Below, piece by piece: positions 1 to 5,867 of a DNA stretch of 7,934 nucleotides. Numbering within the stretch: position 1 is the first letter of the stretch; each line of letters begins with the position of its first letter. Below the pieces are notes generated by a model. That model saw only the letters and a list, made by a program, of their open reading frames with translations, was not told the origin of the DNA and made no database searches. This DNA comes from Alphaproteobacteria bacterium (GTDB lineage: Bacteria; Pseudomonadota; Alphaproteobacteria; Acetobacterales; Acetobacteraceae). Both the position numbers and the translations under genes were made by a program. Location of the stretch: assembly GCA_026225015.1 (NCBI GenBank), contig JAMFRY010000260.1, positions 1 to 7,934 on the forward strand, in the 5' to 3' direction.

Positions 1-1
1 C

Positions 2-274
2 CCCGGCGGCCCTTTCGGGGTTGGGTCCTATCTGAGCAAGGGCGTCGGCTCCGCGGCGATGGCGTTTCTACGGCCTGAAGTAACGAAAACTGCAGCCGAA
101 AATCCCTTGCAACGCTCGCAATCCGCCGATTTCACGCGGGTTGATGGCGGCCGGGCACCGCGGAGCCCGGTATCCGCAAGCGGGCCGCATTTCGGCATCG
201 GCGGCGCGTTGCTAAGCGCACAGAATTACGGGCTGTCCGTGCCGGTCGTCTCGCATGGCTTCTCCAGCCCTTAG
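2..274 (+). CDS. Possible C-terminal end of an unrecognised protein (partial)
   Basis: An open frame runs in from the left edge without a stop and ends with TAG at 272-274, giving 90 residues. Third codon positions are mostly G or C at both ends, as expected for a real gene in this genome, but a stretch around bases 120-175 of mixed third positions weakens the case. An internal ATG at 59 exists but has no clear ribosome binding site, so if this is a gene the true start lies outside the window. The product is rich in Gly, Ser and Pro, with no transmembrane segment, no catalytic motif and no family I recognise. It could equally be a chance open frame. No function is proposed. Confidence 0.3.
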   Translation, partial: PGGPFGVGSYLSKGVGSAAMAFLRPEVTKTAAENPLQRSQSADFTRVDGGRAPRSPVSASGPHFGIGGALLSAQNYGLSVPVVSHGFSSP

Positions 275-366
275 CCTGTCAACCGACAATGCCGGCGGCA
301 CATGATTCACGCATAGCTAGCGGAGATGGGGCGCTAATACCAAGGCGCATAGGGTCTGACCCATCC

Positions 367-463
367 ACTCCGTCATGCCGGCGCAGGCGCATCCACGACT
401 TAACCATCCTCTTGCGCCTTGCTGAAGAAAAGACGTGGATGGCCTTCGCCGGAATGACGGAGT
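367..463. repeat. Long imperfect palindrome, MITE-like or REP-doublet element
   Basis: Bases 367-397 and 434-463 are reverse complements of each other with two mismatches and one one-base gap over 30-31 positions. The outer ends read ACTCCGTCAT and ATGACGGAGT, followed inward by CCGGCG and CATCCACG blocks. The 36-base spacer is unrelated. The whole would fold into one long hairpin. Short dispersed palindromes with CGTCAT...CCGGCG cores are widespread in proteobacterial gene gaps, so this is probably a non-autonomous repeat and not a gene. No target duplication was clear. Confidence 0.7.
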
Positions 464-473
464 TGGAGCACGC

Positions 474-503
474 GTAGGGCGAAAAAGCGCAGCGTTATCC
501 GCC
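474..503 (+). repeat. GTAGGGCG-type repeat unit, pair A left
   Basis: This 30-base unit starts GTAGGGCG, has an AAGCGCAGCG core and ends ATCCGCC. It matches the unit at 5605-5634 with few differences, and in both copies the next bases are close to CAGTTTTGGTG or CATTTTGGTG. It is the left partner of an inverted pair whose right partner lies at about 655-687. Confidence 0.7.
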
Positions 504-654
504 AGTTTTGGTGCCGCACCCCCATGCCGGCCTGTATATTTTTATCATCTGCTTATCGTAATGATATTTGGGCGGTGTTGGAACAGCCAATTTAACGGGA
601 GAGCAGTTCAATCAACGCCGGCTTTGCGGATGGGCCTGGTGGGGATGCAGGCAG

Positions 655-687
655 AGCGGTGGAAGGCGCTTCGCTTTTCCGCCCTAC
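655..687 (-). repeat. GTAGGGCG-type repeat unit, pair A right
   Basis: Read on the minus strand this begins GTAGGGCGGAAAAGCG and then AAGCG, which aligns with the left unit at 474-503 and with the units around yejE/yejF. The inner end is more degenerate than in the other copies. The TAG within GTAGGGCG is the stop codon of the GST-like gene, so the repeat overlaps the gene's 3' end. Confidence 0.6.
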
Positions 688-1310
688 TTCCCTACAAAAT
701 CGTATGGACCACCCCGCTCGAGCGCCGCGCGATAAGCGGGCCGGGCGTGGATTTTATCGAGCCAGGCGGAAGTCGCGGGCCGGCCGTTTAGCCCATCCAC
801 GCGGCTTGCCGCGAATTCCAGCGGAAAACTCATCATCGTATCGGCCGCGGTAAATTCCTCCCCGGCGAACCATGGCCTCGCCGCCAGCTCCGTCTCGATA
901 TAGCCGAGATGGGTGTCGATCATCGGCTGGAACATCTTCTTTCCCGCCCGCCCGAGCAGCGGAACCATCCCGATCACCATCCGCATGAGCAGCGTCGTCA
1001 TCACCGAACCTTCCGCATAATGCAGGAAAAAACGATAGCGCCGCGCGTCATCGGCTTCGGCCGGCGGCCCCAGCCTGCCACCGGCTTTTTCGACAATATA
1101 TTCAATGATCGCGCCGGTCTCGGCGACGACGATCCCTTCATCCTCGATGATAGGCGACTTGCCAAGCGGATGAATACGCTTCATCTCCAGCGGCGCCGCC
1201 ATCATCCTGCCGCGCTTGTAGTTCACGATCTCGTAAGGCAGGCCAAGCTCTTCCAGCAACCACAGGATACGCTGCGATCGCGAATTCTCCAGGTGATGAA
1301 CAACGATCAT
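684..1310 (-). CDS. Glutathione S-transferase-like protein
   Basis: This 208-residue soluble protein has the length and two-domain layout of a cytosolic glutathione S-transferase. The N-terminal thioredoxin-like domain (about 1-78) carries a Ser/Asn-rich active-site region (NSRSQR, 9-14), a cis-proline in GKSPI (Pro53) and the glutathione-contacting ETGAI (64-68). The helical C-terminal domain has the N-capping box TAAD (154-157). These suggest glutathione conjugation or glutathione-dependent detoxification in the cytoplasm; the substrate cannot be read. The ATG at 1308-1310 lies 7 bases after the thiC stop, with no strong Shine-Dalgarno, so translation is probably coupled to thiC and the gene shares its riboswitch-controlled transcript. 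The last codons (Phe-Val-Gly-Lys-stop) appear to come from the dispersed repeat at its 3' end. The family call is firm; the in vivo role is unknown. Confidence 0.9.
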   Translation of the reverse strand: MIVVHHLENSRSQRILWLLEELGLPYEIVNYKRGRMMAAPLEMKRIHPLGKSPIIEDEGIVVAETGAIIEYIVEKAGGRLGPPAEADDARRYRFFLHYAEGSVMTTLLMRMVIGMVPLLGRAGKKMFQPMIDTHLGYIETELAARPWFAGEEFTAADTMMSFPLEFAASRVDGLNGRPATSAWLDKIHARPAYRAALERGGPYDFVGK

Positions 1311-1317
1311 AACGCAT

Positions 1318-3138
1318 TCATTCCGCCGCTTCGGCCGGAATATAAATCTGGCTTCCGGCCTCCTTATACGCCTCCTTCTGGCTCTCCAGCCCGGCCACGC
1401 GCTCCGCTTCGTCGCGGATGTCGTGGCTGATTTTCATCGAGCAGAATTTCGGGCCGCACATGGAGCAGAAATGCGCTGTTTTATGCGCCTCTTTCGGCAG
1501 TGTTTCGTCATGAAAATTGCGCGCCGTGTCCGGATCGAGGCTCAAATTGAACTGATCCTCCCAGCGGAATTCGAACCGGGCGCGTGAAACCGCATCATCG
1601 CGCAGCCGCGCCGAAGGATGACCCTTCGCCAGATCCGCCGCATGGGCGGCCAGGCGGTAGGTAATCACGCCGGCTTTCACGTCCTCGCGATTCGGCAGAC
1701 CCAGATGCTCCTTGGGCGTGACGTAGCAAAGCATAGCGGTGCCGAACCAGCCGATCATCGCGGCGCCGATCGCCGAGGTGATATGGTCATAGCCCGGCGC
1801 GATATCGGTCGTGAGCGGCCCGAGCGTGTAAAACGGCGCCTCGTGGCAGACCTTCAACTGCTTATCCATATTGGCCTTGATCTTGTGCATGGGCACATGG
1901 CCGGGGCCTTCGATCATCACCTGGCAGCCCTTTTCCCAGGCTACCTTGGTCAGCTCGCCCAAAGTTTCCAGCTCGGCAAACTGCGCGGCGTCATTGGCGT
2001 CCGCGTTTGAGCCGGGGCGCAGCCCGTCGCCGAGCGAGAAGGAGACGTCGTATTTGCGCATGATATCGCAGATGTCGCCGAAATGTTCGTACAGGAAGCT
2101 CTCGCGATGATGCGAGAGGCACCAATGCGCCATGATCGAGCCGCCGCGCGAGACGATGCCGGTGACCCGGCTGGCGGTGAGCGGAATATAGGCCAGGCGC
2201 ACGCCGGCATGGATGGTGAAATAATCCACGCCCTGCTCAGCCTGCTCGATGAGGGTGTCTTTGAACACTTCCCAATCCAGCTTGTCGGCTTCGCCGCCGA
2301 CTTTTTCCAGCGCCTGGTAGATCGGCACGGTGCCGATGGGCACCGGCGCATTGCGCAGGATCCAGCCGCGAATATTGTGAATGTTGCGGCCGGTGGAGAG
2401 GTCCATCACCGTATCCGCGCCCCAGCGGATCGCCCAGACGAGCTTTTCCACCTCCTCGGCCGCCCCGGAAGTGACCGCCGAGTTACCGATATTGGCGTTG
2501 ATTTTCACCAGGAAATTGCGGCCGATGATCACCGGCTCCAGTTCCGGATGGTTGATGTTGGCCGGGATGATGGCGCGGCCGGCGGCAATTTCAGCGCGGA
2601 CGAATTCCGGGGTGACGAATTCCGGAATTTCGGCGCCGAAATCTTCGCCATCGGCACGGAATTTGGAGGCTTGGGCGTGCGCCTTGGCGCGGCCGAGATT
2701 TTCCCGGTGCGCGACGTAGATCATCTCCTCGGTGACGATCCCGGCTCTGGCGAACTCATATTGCGTGACATGTTGGCCCGGGGCGCCCACGCGGATGCCG
2801 TGCGACGCCGGGCAATGCGGCACCAATTTTTCCACCGGCACGAACCCGTTATCGGCTTCAGTCACGGCCCGGCCGGCGGCATTGGCAAAGCCGCGTTTGG
2901 CAAGCCAGCTCGCCCGCGGCTGCTGCAGCCCGGCATCCAGGTCGATCTGCACGCCCAGTTCGGTGTAGGGGCCGGAGGTGTCGTAGAGCTGCAAAGGCGG
3001 CTCTTTGGCGGTGGGATGCAGCATCACCTCCCTGAACGGCACCAGAATATCGGCGTGGCCTGAAGGGGCGGAATATATTTTCCGGCTGCCGATGATGGGG
3101 CCCGTCGTTACGGAATTGGGTTTGCTCTGCAGTGTCAT
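1318..3138 (-). CDS. thiC: Phosphomethylpyrimidine synthase ThiC
   Basis: ThiC converts aminoimidazole ribotide (AIR) into HMP phosphate, the pyrimidine half of thiamine, by a non-canonical radical SAM reaction in the cytoplasm. With the ATG at 3138 the product is 606 residues, normal for the family. Conserved blocks are present in order: YDTSGPYT near the N-terminus, NFLVKINANIGNSAVTSG, WGADTVMDLSTGRNIH, SRGGSIMAHWC, LGDGLRPGS, IEGPGHVPMH, and the C-terminal iron-sulfur motif CSMCGPKFC (Cys 558, 561, 566), which is CX2CX4C. A TTG at 3154-3156 would add six residues, but the ATG is preferred because AGAGGG sits 8 bases upstream of it, whereas the TTG lies inside the predicted ribosome-site hairpin. 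A TPP riboswitch lies just upstream, and a GST-like gene follows after 7 bases. No key residue is missing. Confidence 0.98.
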   Translation of the reverse strand: MTLQSKPNSVTTGPIIGSRKIYSAPSGHADILVPFREVMLHPTAKEPPLQLYDTSGPYTELGVQIDLDAGLQQPRASWLAKRGFANAAGRAVTEADNGFVPVEKLVPHCPASHGIRVGAPGQHVTQYEFARAGIVTEEMIYVAHRENLGRAKAHAQASKFRADGEDFGAEIPEFVTPEFVRAEIAAGRAIIPANINHPELEPVIIGRNFLVKINANIGNSAVTSGAAEEVEKLVWAIRWGADTVMDLSTGRNIHNIRGWILRNAPVPIGTVPIYQALEKVGGEADKLDWEVFKDTLIEQAEQGVDYFTIHAGVRLAYIPLTASRVTGIVSRGGSIMAHWCLSHHRESFLYEHFGDICDIMRKYDVSFSLGDGLRPGSNADANDAAQFAELETLGELTKVAWEKGCQVMIEGPGHVPMHKIKANMDKQLKVCHEAPFYTLGPLTTDIAPGYDHITSAIGAAMIGWFGTAMLCYVTPKEHLGLPNREDVKAGVITYRLAAHAADLAKGHPSARLRDDAVSRARFEFRWEDQFNLSLDPDTARNFHDETLPKEAHKTAHFCSMCGPKFCSMKISHDIRDEAERVAGLESQKEAYKEAGSQIYIPAEAAE

Positions 3139-3144
3139 CTCAAA

Positions 3145-3168
3145 CGCCCTCTTCAAAATCAGAGAGCG
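3145..3168 (-). promoter_or_regulatory. Hairpin covering the thiC ribosome binding site
   Basis: On the minus strand CGCTCTC (3162-3168) can pair with GAGGGCG (3145-3151): seven pairs, one of them G-U, around a 10-base loop. The 3' arm contains most of the thiC Shine-Dalgarno (GAAGAGGG, 3147-3154). This is a plausible sequestering stem and suggests the riboswitch acts on translation initiation. There is no U-run nearby that would make a transcription terminator. The fold is read by eye and not computed. Confidence 0.45.
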
Positions 3169-3190
3169 GGAGCAAAGAAGCTGCTGGTCC

Positions 3191-3289
3191 CCGTCCCTCC
3201 GCCGGTATGATCCGGATCAGGTTCAAAGGGTTTGTCGCGGCGGGAACTTGCCCATGCGACCTCTCAGTTTCTTCCGAAACACCCCTCGG
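3191..3289 (-). promoter_or_regulatory. TPP riboswitch (thi box) upstream of thiC
   Basis: On the minus strand this leader carries the conserved TPP aptamer blocks in order: GAGGGGTG, a short hairpin arm, ACTGAGAGG, then CCCTTTGAACCTGATC, CGGATCATACCGGCGG and AGGGA. CCG at 3287-3289 can pair with CGG at 3191-3193 as a short closing helix. TPP binding to such aptamers lowers expression of the downstream thiamine gene, here thiC. The aptamer ends about 50 bases before the thiC ATG, leaving room for the sequestering hairpin at 3145-3168. Confidence 0.97.
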
Positions 3290-3297
3290 TATGGCCC

Positions 3298-3325
3298 ATG
3301 TCATCACAAGCGCCAGAAATGTCAA
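3298..3325 (-). promoter_or_regulatory. Putative promoter for thiC leader
   Basis: On the minus strand a perfect TTGACA (3320-3325) is followed after 16 bases by TGACAT (3298-3303), a weak -10 match. The predicted start, near 3291, falls almost exactly at the 5' edge of the TPP aptamer, which supports the assignment. The weak -10 limits confidence. Confidence 0.5.
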
Positions 3326-3339
3326 ATGAAGTGCGGTTA

Positions 3340-3355
3340 AGCGGTTCACACCGCT
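3340..3355. other. Small perfect hairpin over the flavoprotein stop codon
   Basis: AGCGGT (3340-3345) and ACCGCT (3350-3355) are exact reverse complements around a 4-base loop; the stop codon of the minus-strand flavoprotein gene (3346-3348) lies in the loop. No T-run follows on the minus strand, so it is a weak terminator candidate at best. It lies just upstream of the putative thiC promoter. Confidence 0.3.
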
Positions 3356-4527
3356 CTTCCGGCCGCAAAGCCGGAGGACCAAGCCCATTGGAAATTATAT
3401 CCGCCCAGCCAGCCGGTTACATCCACGGCCTCGCCAATCACATACAGGCCCGGCACGGCGCTGGCCTCCATGGTCTTTGAGGATAACCCATCGGTATCCA
3501 CACCGCCCAGCGTCACCTCGGCCTTGGCAAAACCTTCGGTGCCCGAGGGAGTCACTTCAAAACGCGCGATCATCTCCGCGACAGCCTTGAGGGCCTTGTT
3601 TGGCATGTCGCCGATGATCTGGTTGGCGTAAGGCGGCTGCAGCAGCGCATGCGCCAGCCTTGCGGGGAGTTTTTCCCCGAGAATCGTCTTCAATTCGGCC
3701 CTCGGGCGGCTTGCCTTGCGCTCCAGCAAAAAACCGTATGTATCTTGGCCGGGGAGCATATCCAGCAGAATTTTTGTCCCTTCCTGCCAATAGGAGGATA
3801 GTTGCAAAATCGCTGGCCCGGACAGGCCGCGATGGGTGAACAACACCTGCTCCCTGAACGCCTTGCGCCCGCATTGCGCGACCGCCTCGAACGAAACGCC
3901 GCTCAACCCCTGCATCCAGGCCCATTTCTCGCCGGCGATCGTCAAGGGCACCAGGCCAGGCCGGGGTTGCGTCACTTGCAAGCCAAACTGCCGCGCGACG
4001 TCATAGGCAAAACCGGTTGCCCCCATTTTCGGGATGGAAAGCCCGCCGGTCGCCAAAACCAGGGCTGTGCCTTCAACCAAGCCCTGGCTGGTTTCCAGGC
4101 GGAATTTCCCGTCCTTGCTCACCCCTGTCACCGTGCAGTCCAGAAGCAGTTCAGCGCCCGCTTCCCGGCAATCGGCCAGCAACATGTCCAAAATCTGGGA
4201 GGCGGAGCCGTCACAGAACAACTGCCCCAATGTTTTTTCATGGTAGGCAATGCCCTTCGCTTCCACCAAGGCGATGAAATCGCGCGGCGAAAACCCCGCC
4301 AGAGCCGATTTGCAGAAATGCCGGTTGCCGGAGATAAAATGCTCCGCGCGCACGTCGCGATTGGTGAAATTACACCGCCCGCCGCCGGAGATGAGAATCT
4401 TTGCCCCCGGCTTCGGCCCATGCTCCAATACCAGCACGCGCTTGCCCCGCTTGGCTGCCACGGCGGCACATAACAGCCCCGCCGCCCCGGCGCCGATCAC
4501 CACAACATCGTAACTCTGCACTATCAA
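3346..4527 (-). CDS. YhiN/HI0933 (BaiN-like) FAD-dependent oxidoreductase
   Basis: This 393-residue protein matches the HI0933/YhiN family of flavoproteins, often named BaiN/RdsA-family NAD(P)/FAD-dependent oxidoreductases. It has an N-terminal FAD-binding Rossmann fold with GAGAAG (12-17) and the acidic ribose-binding end VLVLEHG (31-37), the family block SGGGRCNFTN (47-56), ATGG (159-162), the conserved THRGLSGPAIL (231-241) and a C-terminal second FAD contact from GEAVD (365-369) to GGYNFQWAWSSG (375-386). It is probably a soluble cytoplasmic redox enzyme; its physiological substrate is not known from sequence. No ATG start is available: TTG at 4525-4527 gives 393 residues, and GTG at 4519-4521 gives 391 with a GGGG stretch 8 bases upstream, so either is possible. 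It is divergent from yejE, with 43 bases between the starts. It is not obviously linked in function to thiC. Confidence 0.92.
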   Translation of the reverse strand: MIVQSYDVVVIGAGAAGLLCAAVAAKRGKRVLVLEHGPKPGAKILISGGGRCNFTNRDVRAEHFISGNRHFCKSALAGFSPRDFIALVEAKGIAYHEKTLGQLFCDGSASQILDMLLADCREAGAELLLDCTVTGVSKDGKFRLETSQGLVEGTALVLATGGLSIPKMGATGFAYDVARQFGLQVTQPRPGLVPLTIAGEKWAWMQGLSGVSFEAVAQCGRKAFREQVLFTHRGLSGPAILQLSSYWQEGTKILLDMLPGQDTYGFLLERKASRPRAELKTILGEKLPARLAHALLQPPYANQIIGDMPNKALKAVAEMIARFEVTPSGTEGFAKAEVTLGGVDTDGLSSKTMEASAVPGLYVIGEAVDVTGWLGGYNFQWAWSSGFAAGRAV

Positions 4528-4570
4528 GGCCCCAAATCCGCGCTAAAAGGGCGGACAAAAGGGAGACTCT

Positions 4571-5590
4571 ATGCGCCTATCGCCGTTATGGCAAAGACGG
4601 TTCGCCATCTTCCGCGCCCATCGGCGCGGCCGGGTCTCGCTGATCCTGTTCGCCATCATCTTCGTCATCAGCATGGGCGCCAATTTCATCGCCAATGACA
4701 AACCCTTCCTGCTGGAATATCGCGGCCATTTTTATGCTCCGGCAATCCAGGGGATTTCAGAGCAGACTTTTGGGCCGGACTTTCTGCCGACCGAGGCCGA
4801 TTTTACCAATCCGCAAATCCAGGCGGCGATTCGCGCCCATGGCTGGATGCTCTGGCCGCCGATCCGCTACAGCTATGACACGATCGTATGGAACGCCGCC
4901 ATGGCGCCGGCGCCGCCCGATGCGCGGCACTGGCTGGGCACCGACGAAGTCTCCCGCGACGTGCTCGCCCGGGTGATTTACGGGCTGCGGCTTTCCATCC
5001 TGTTCGGGTTCGGGCTCACCATCGTCGCCTCCATCATCGGGATCATCGCCGGCGCCGTTCAGGGCTTTTACGGCGGATATACGGATTTGCTGTTCCAGCG
5101 CTTCATTGAAATCTGGTCCGGCATGCCGCAGCTTTTTCTGCTCATCATTCTGTCCAGTATCATCGCGCCCAGCTTCTGGATTTTGCTGCTCTTCCTGCTG
5201 CTGTTTTCCTGGATGACGCTGACCGGCGTGGTCCGCGCCGAATTCCTGCGCGCCCGTAATCTCGACTATGTGCGCGCCGCCAAAGCCCTGGGCGTGCCGG
5301 ATTGGCGCATCATGCTGCGCCATATGCTGCCCAATGCGATGATCGCCACCCTGACCTTCCTGCCCTTCATCCTTTCGGACTCGGTGACATTGCTCGCCAG
5401 CCTGGATTTTCTGGGCTTCGGCATGCCGCCGGGCTCACCCTCGCTCGGCGAGCTGATCTCGGAGGCCAAGGACAATCTACAGGCGCCCTGGCTGGGCTTT
5501 ACCGCCTTCATCACGCTGGGGGGAATCCTGATTATCCTGATCTTTGTGGGCGAGGCGGTGCGGGATTCGTTTGATCCACGGAAGTCATGA
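4571..5590 (+). CDS. yejE: Inner-membrane ABC transporter permease YejE
   Basis: This 339-residue protein matches YejE, one of the two permeases of the YejABEF importer, which in enterobacteria takes up microcin C and peptides. Seen in the sequence: an N-terminal membrane segment (about 22-41) followed by a long periplasmic stretch with IANDKP (40-45) and GWMLWPPIRY (91-100); the LGTDEVSRDVLARVIYG block (122-138); several membrane helices (about 140-162, 186-222, 256-277, 312-328); and the ATPase-docking EAA loop (about 224-255, YVRAAKALGVPDWRIMLRHM). The C-terminal LDFLGFG (279-285) and GEAVRDSFDP (327-336) are typical. The ATG has AGGGAGA just upstream. YejF follows, but yejA and yejB are not upstream: the neighbour there is a divergent flavoprotein gene. 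The 43-base space leaves little room for a promoter, which may lie within the neighbouring gene. Confidence 0.95.
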   Translation: MRLSPLWQRRFAIFRAHRRGRVSLILFAIIFVISMGANFIANDKPFLLEYRGHFYAPAIQGISEQTFGPDFLPTEADFTNPQIQAAIRAHGWMLWPPIRYSYDTIVWNAAMAPAPPDARHWLGTDEVSRDVLARVIYGLRLSILFGFGLTIVASIIGIIAGAVQGFYGGYTDLLFQRFIEIWSGMPQLFLLIILSSIIAPSFWILLLFLLLFSWMTLTGVVRAEFLRARNLDYVRAAKALGVPDWRIMLRHMLPNAMIATLTFLPFILSDSVTLLASLDFLGFGMPPGSPSLGELISEAKDNLQAPWLGFTAFITLGGILIILIFVGEAVRDSFDPRKS

Positions 5591-5604
5591 AAAGAAGCGT
5601 GGGC

Positions 5605-5634
5605 GTAGGGCGGATAAGCGCAGCGCAATCCGCC
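5605..5634 (+). repeat. GTAGGGCGGAT repeat unit, pair B left
   Basis: The unit starts GTAGGGCGGATAAGCG and ends ATCCGCC. It is itself a hairpin: GGCGGAT (5609-5615) pairs exactly with ATCCGCC (5628-5634). It lies 14 bases after the yejE stop and matches the inverted unit at 5720-5749 at 27 of 30 positions and the unit at 474-503 nearly as well. Confidence 0.8.
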
Positions 5635-5719
5635 ATTTTGGTGGATCGCCAGGACAAGCTTAGGAACCGGCGTGGGCGAGATGCGGCTGTTCGCTGGCCT
5701 TTTGGGAGGCAATCAAGGA

Positions 5720-5749
5720 GGCGGATGACGCTGCGCTCATCCGCCCTAC
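5720..5749 (-). repeat. GTAGGGCGGAT repeat unit, pair B right
   Basis: On the plus strand GGCGGATGA (5720-5728) and TCATCCGCC (5737-5745) are exact reverse complements around an 8-base loop, followed by CTAC. On the minus strand it begins GTAGGGCGGATGAGCG and aligns with the left unit at 27 of 30 positions. With 5605-5634 it forms an inverted pair about 145 bases across, REPIN/BIME-like in layout. Confidence 0.8.
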
Positions 5750-5782
5750 AAACTATTAGAGGTTTTTTGGTTCGCGGGCGAA

Positions 5783-5827
5783 GGAGCCAAAGGTTCCAAC
5801 AACGCGAAGCGTTGTTGGAAAGGCTCC
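5783..5827 (+). repeat. Stable hairpin in the yejE-yejF gap
   Basis: TTCCAACAACGC (5794-5805) and GCGTTGTTGGAA (5809-5820) are perfect 12-base reverse complements with a 3-base GAA loop. Outside them GGAGCC (5783-5788) pairs with GGCTCC (5822-5827) across a 5-by-1 internal loop. The right-hand outer arm is also the left arm of the terminator at 5822-5849, so both cannot form fully at once. It may be a dispersed repeat, though only one copy is in this window. Confidence 0.8.
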
Positions 5828-5849
5828 GGAGGGGGCCGAGCCTTTTTTT
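5822..5849 (+). terminator. Rho-independent terminator candidate between yejE and yejF
   Basis: GGCTC (5822-5826) pairs with GAGCC (5838-5842); after a one-base bulge GG (5828-5829) pairs with CC (5836-5837), giving seven pairs around an AGGGGG loop, directly followed by seven T residues (5843-5849). This is a canonical intrinsic terminator on the plus strand. It lies 18 bases before the yejF ATG, so it would cut yejF off from yejE unless the upstream hairpin (5783-5827) holds its left arm. Confidence 0.6.
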
Positions 5850-5867
5850 CAAAAAAGAACATTCGTT

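Larger units (their letters stand above)
275..683. other. Gene-poor gap filled with palindromic repeats
   Basis: No convincing gene lies in these 409 bases; the short open frames seen have no ribosome binding site and run through repeats. The stretch holds a long imperfect palindrome (367-463), one GTAGGGCG-type repeat unit (474-503), an A+T-rich island around 536-570 containing a 6-1-6 inverted repeat, and most of the opposing repeat unit (about 655-687), which runs into the 3' end of the GST-like gene. Bases 275-366 show nothing I recognise. Confidence 0.6.

Noticed and set aside
435..791. Plus-strand open frame of 118 codons across the repeat gap
   Set aside because: It begins inside the palindrome arm, passes through both GTAGGGCG units and ends antisense to the GST-like gene; no coding signature.
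909..1430. Plus-strand open frame of 173 codons
   Set aside because: It runs antisense to the GST-like gene and the thiC 3' end, is rich in Arg, His and Pro, and has no recognisable domain.
2083..3063. Long plus-strand open frame (326 codons) opposite thiC
   Set aside because: It is antisense to unmistakable ThiC sequence, rich in Asp, His, Arg and Gly as expected for a GC-rich shadow frame, with no family motif.
3140..3388. Minus-strand open frame of 82 codons over the thiC leader
   Set aside because: It coincides with the TPP riboswitch and putative promoter, whose sequence is explained by RNA structure.
3802..4473. Plus-strand open frame of 223 codons opposite the flavoprotein gene
   Set aside because: The opposite strand carries the complete FAD-binding protein with all motifs; this is a shadow.
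5605..5867. Possible CRISPR array or insertion sequence remnant in the yejE-yejF gap
   Set aside because: The repeats are inverted and only two in number, with no regular spacers, no transposase fragment and no terminal duplication.
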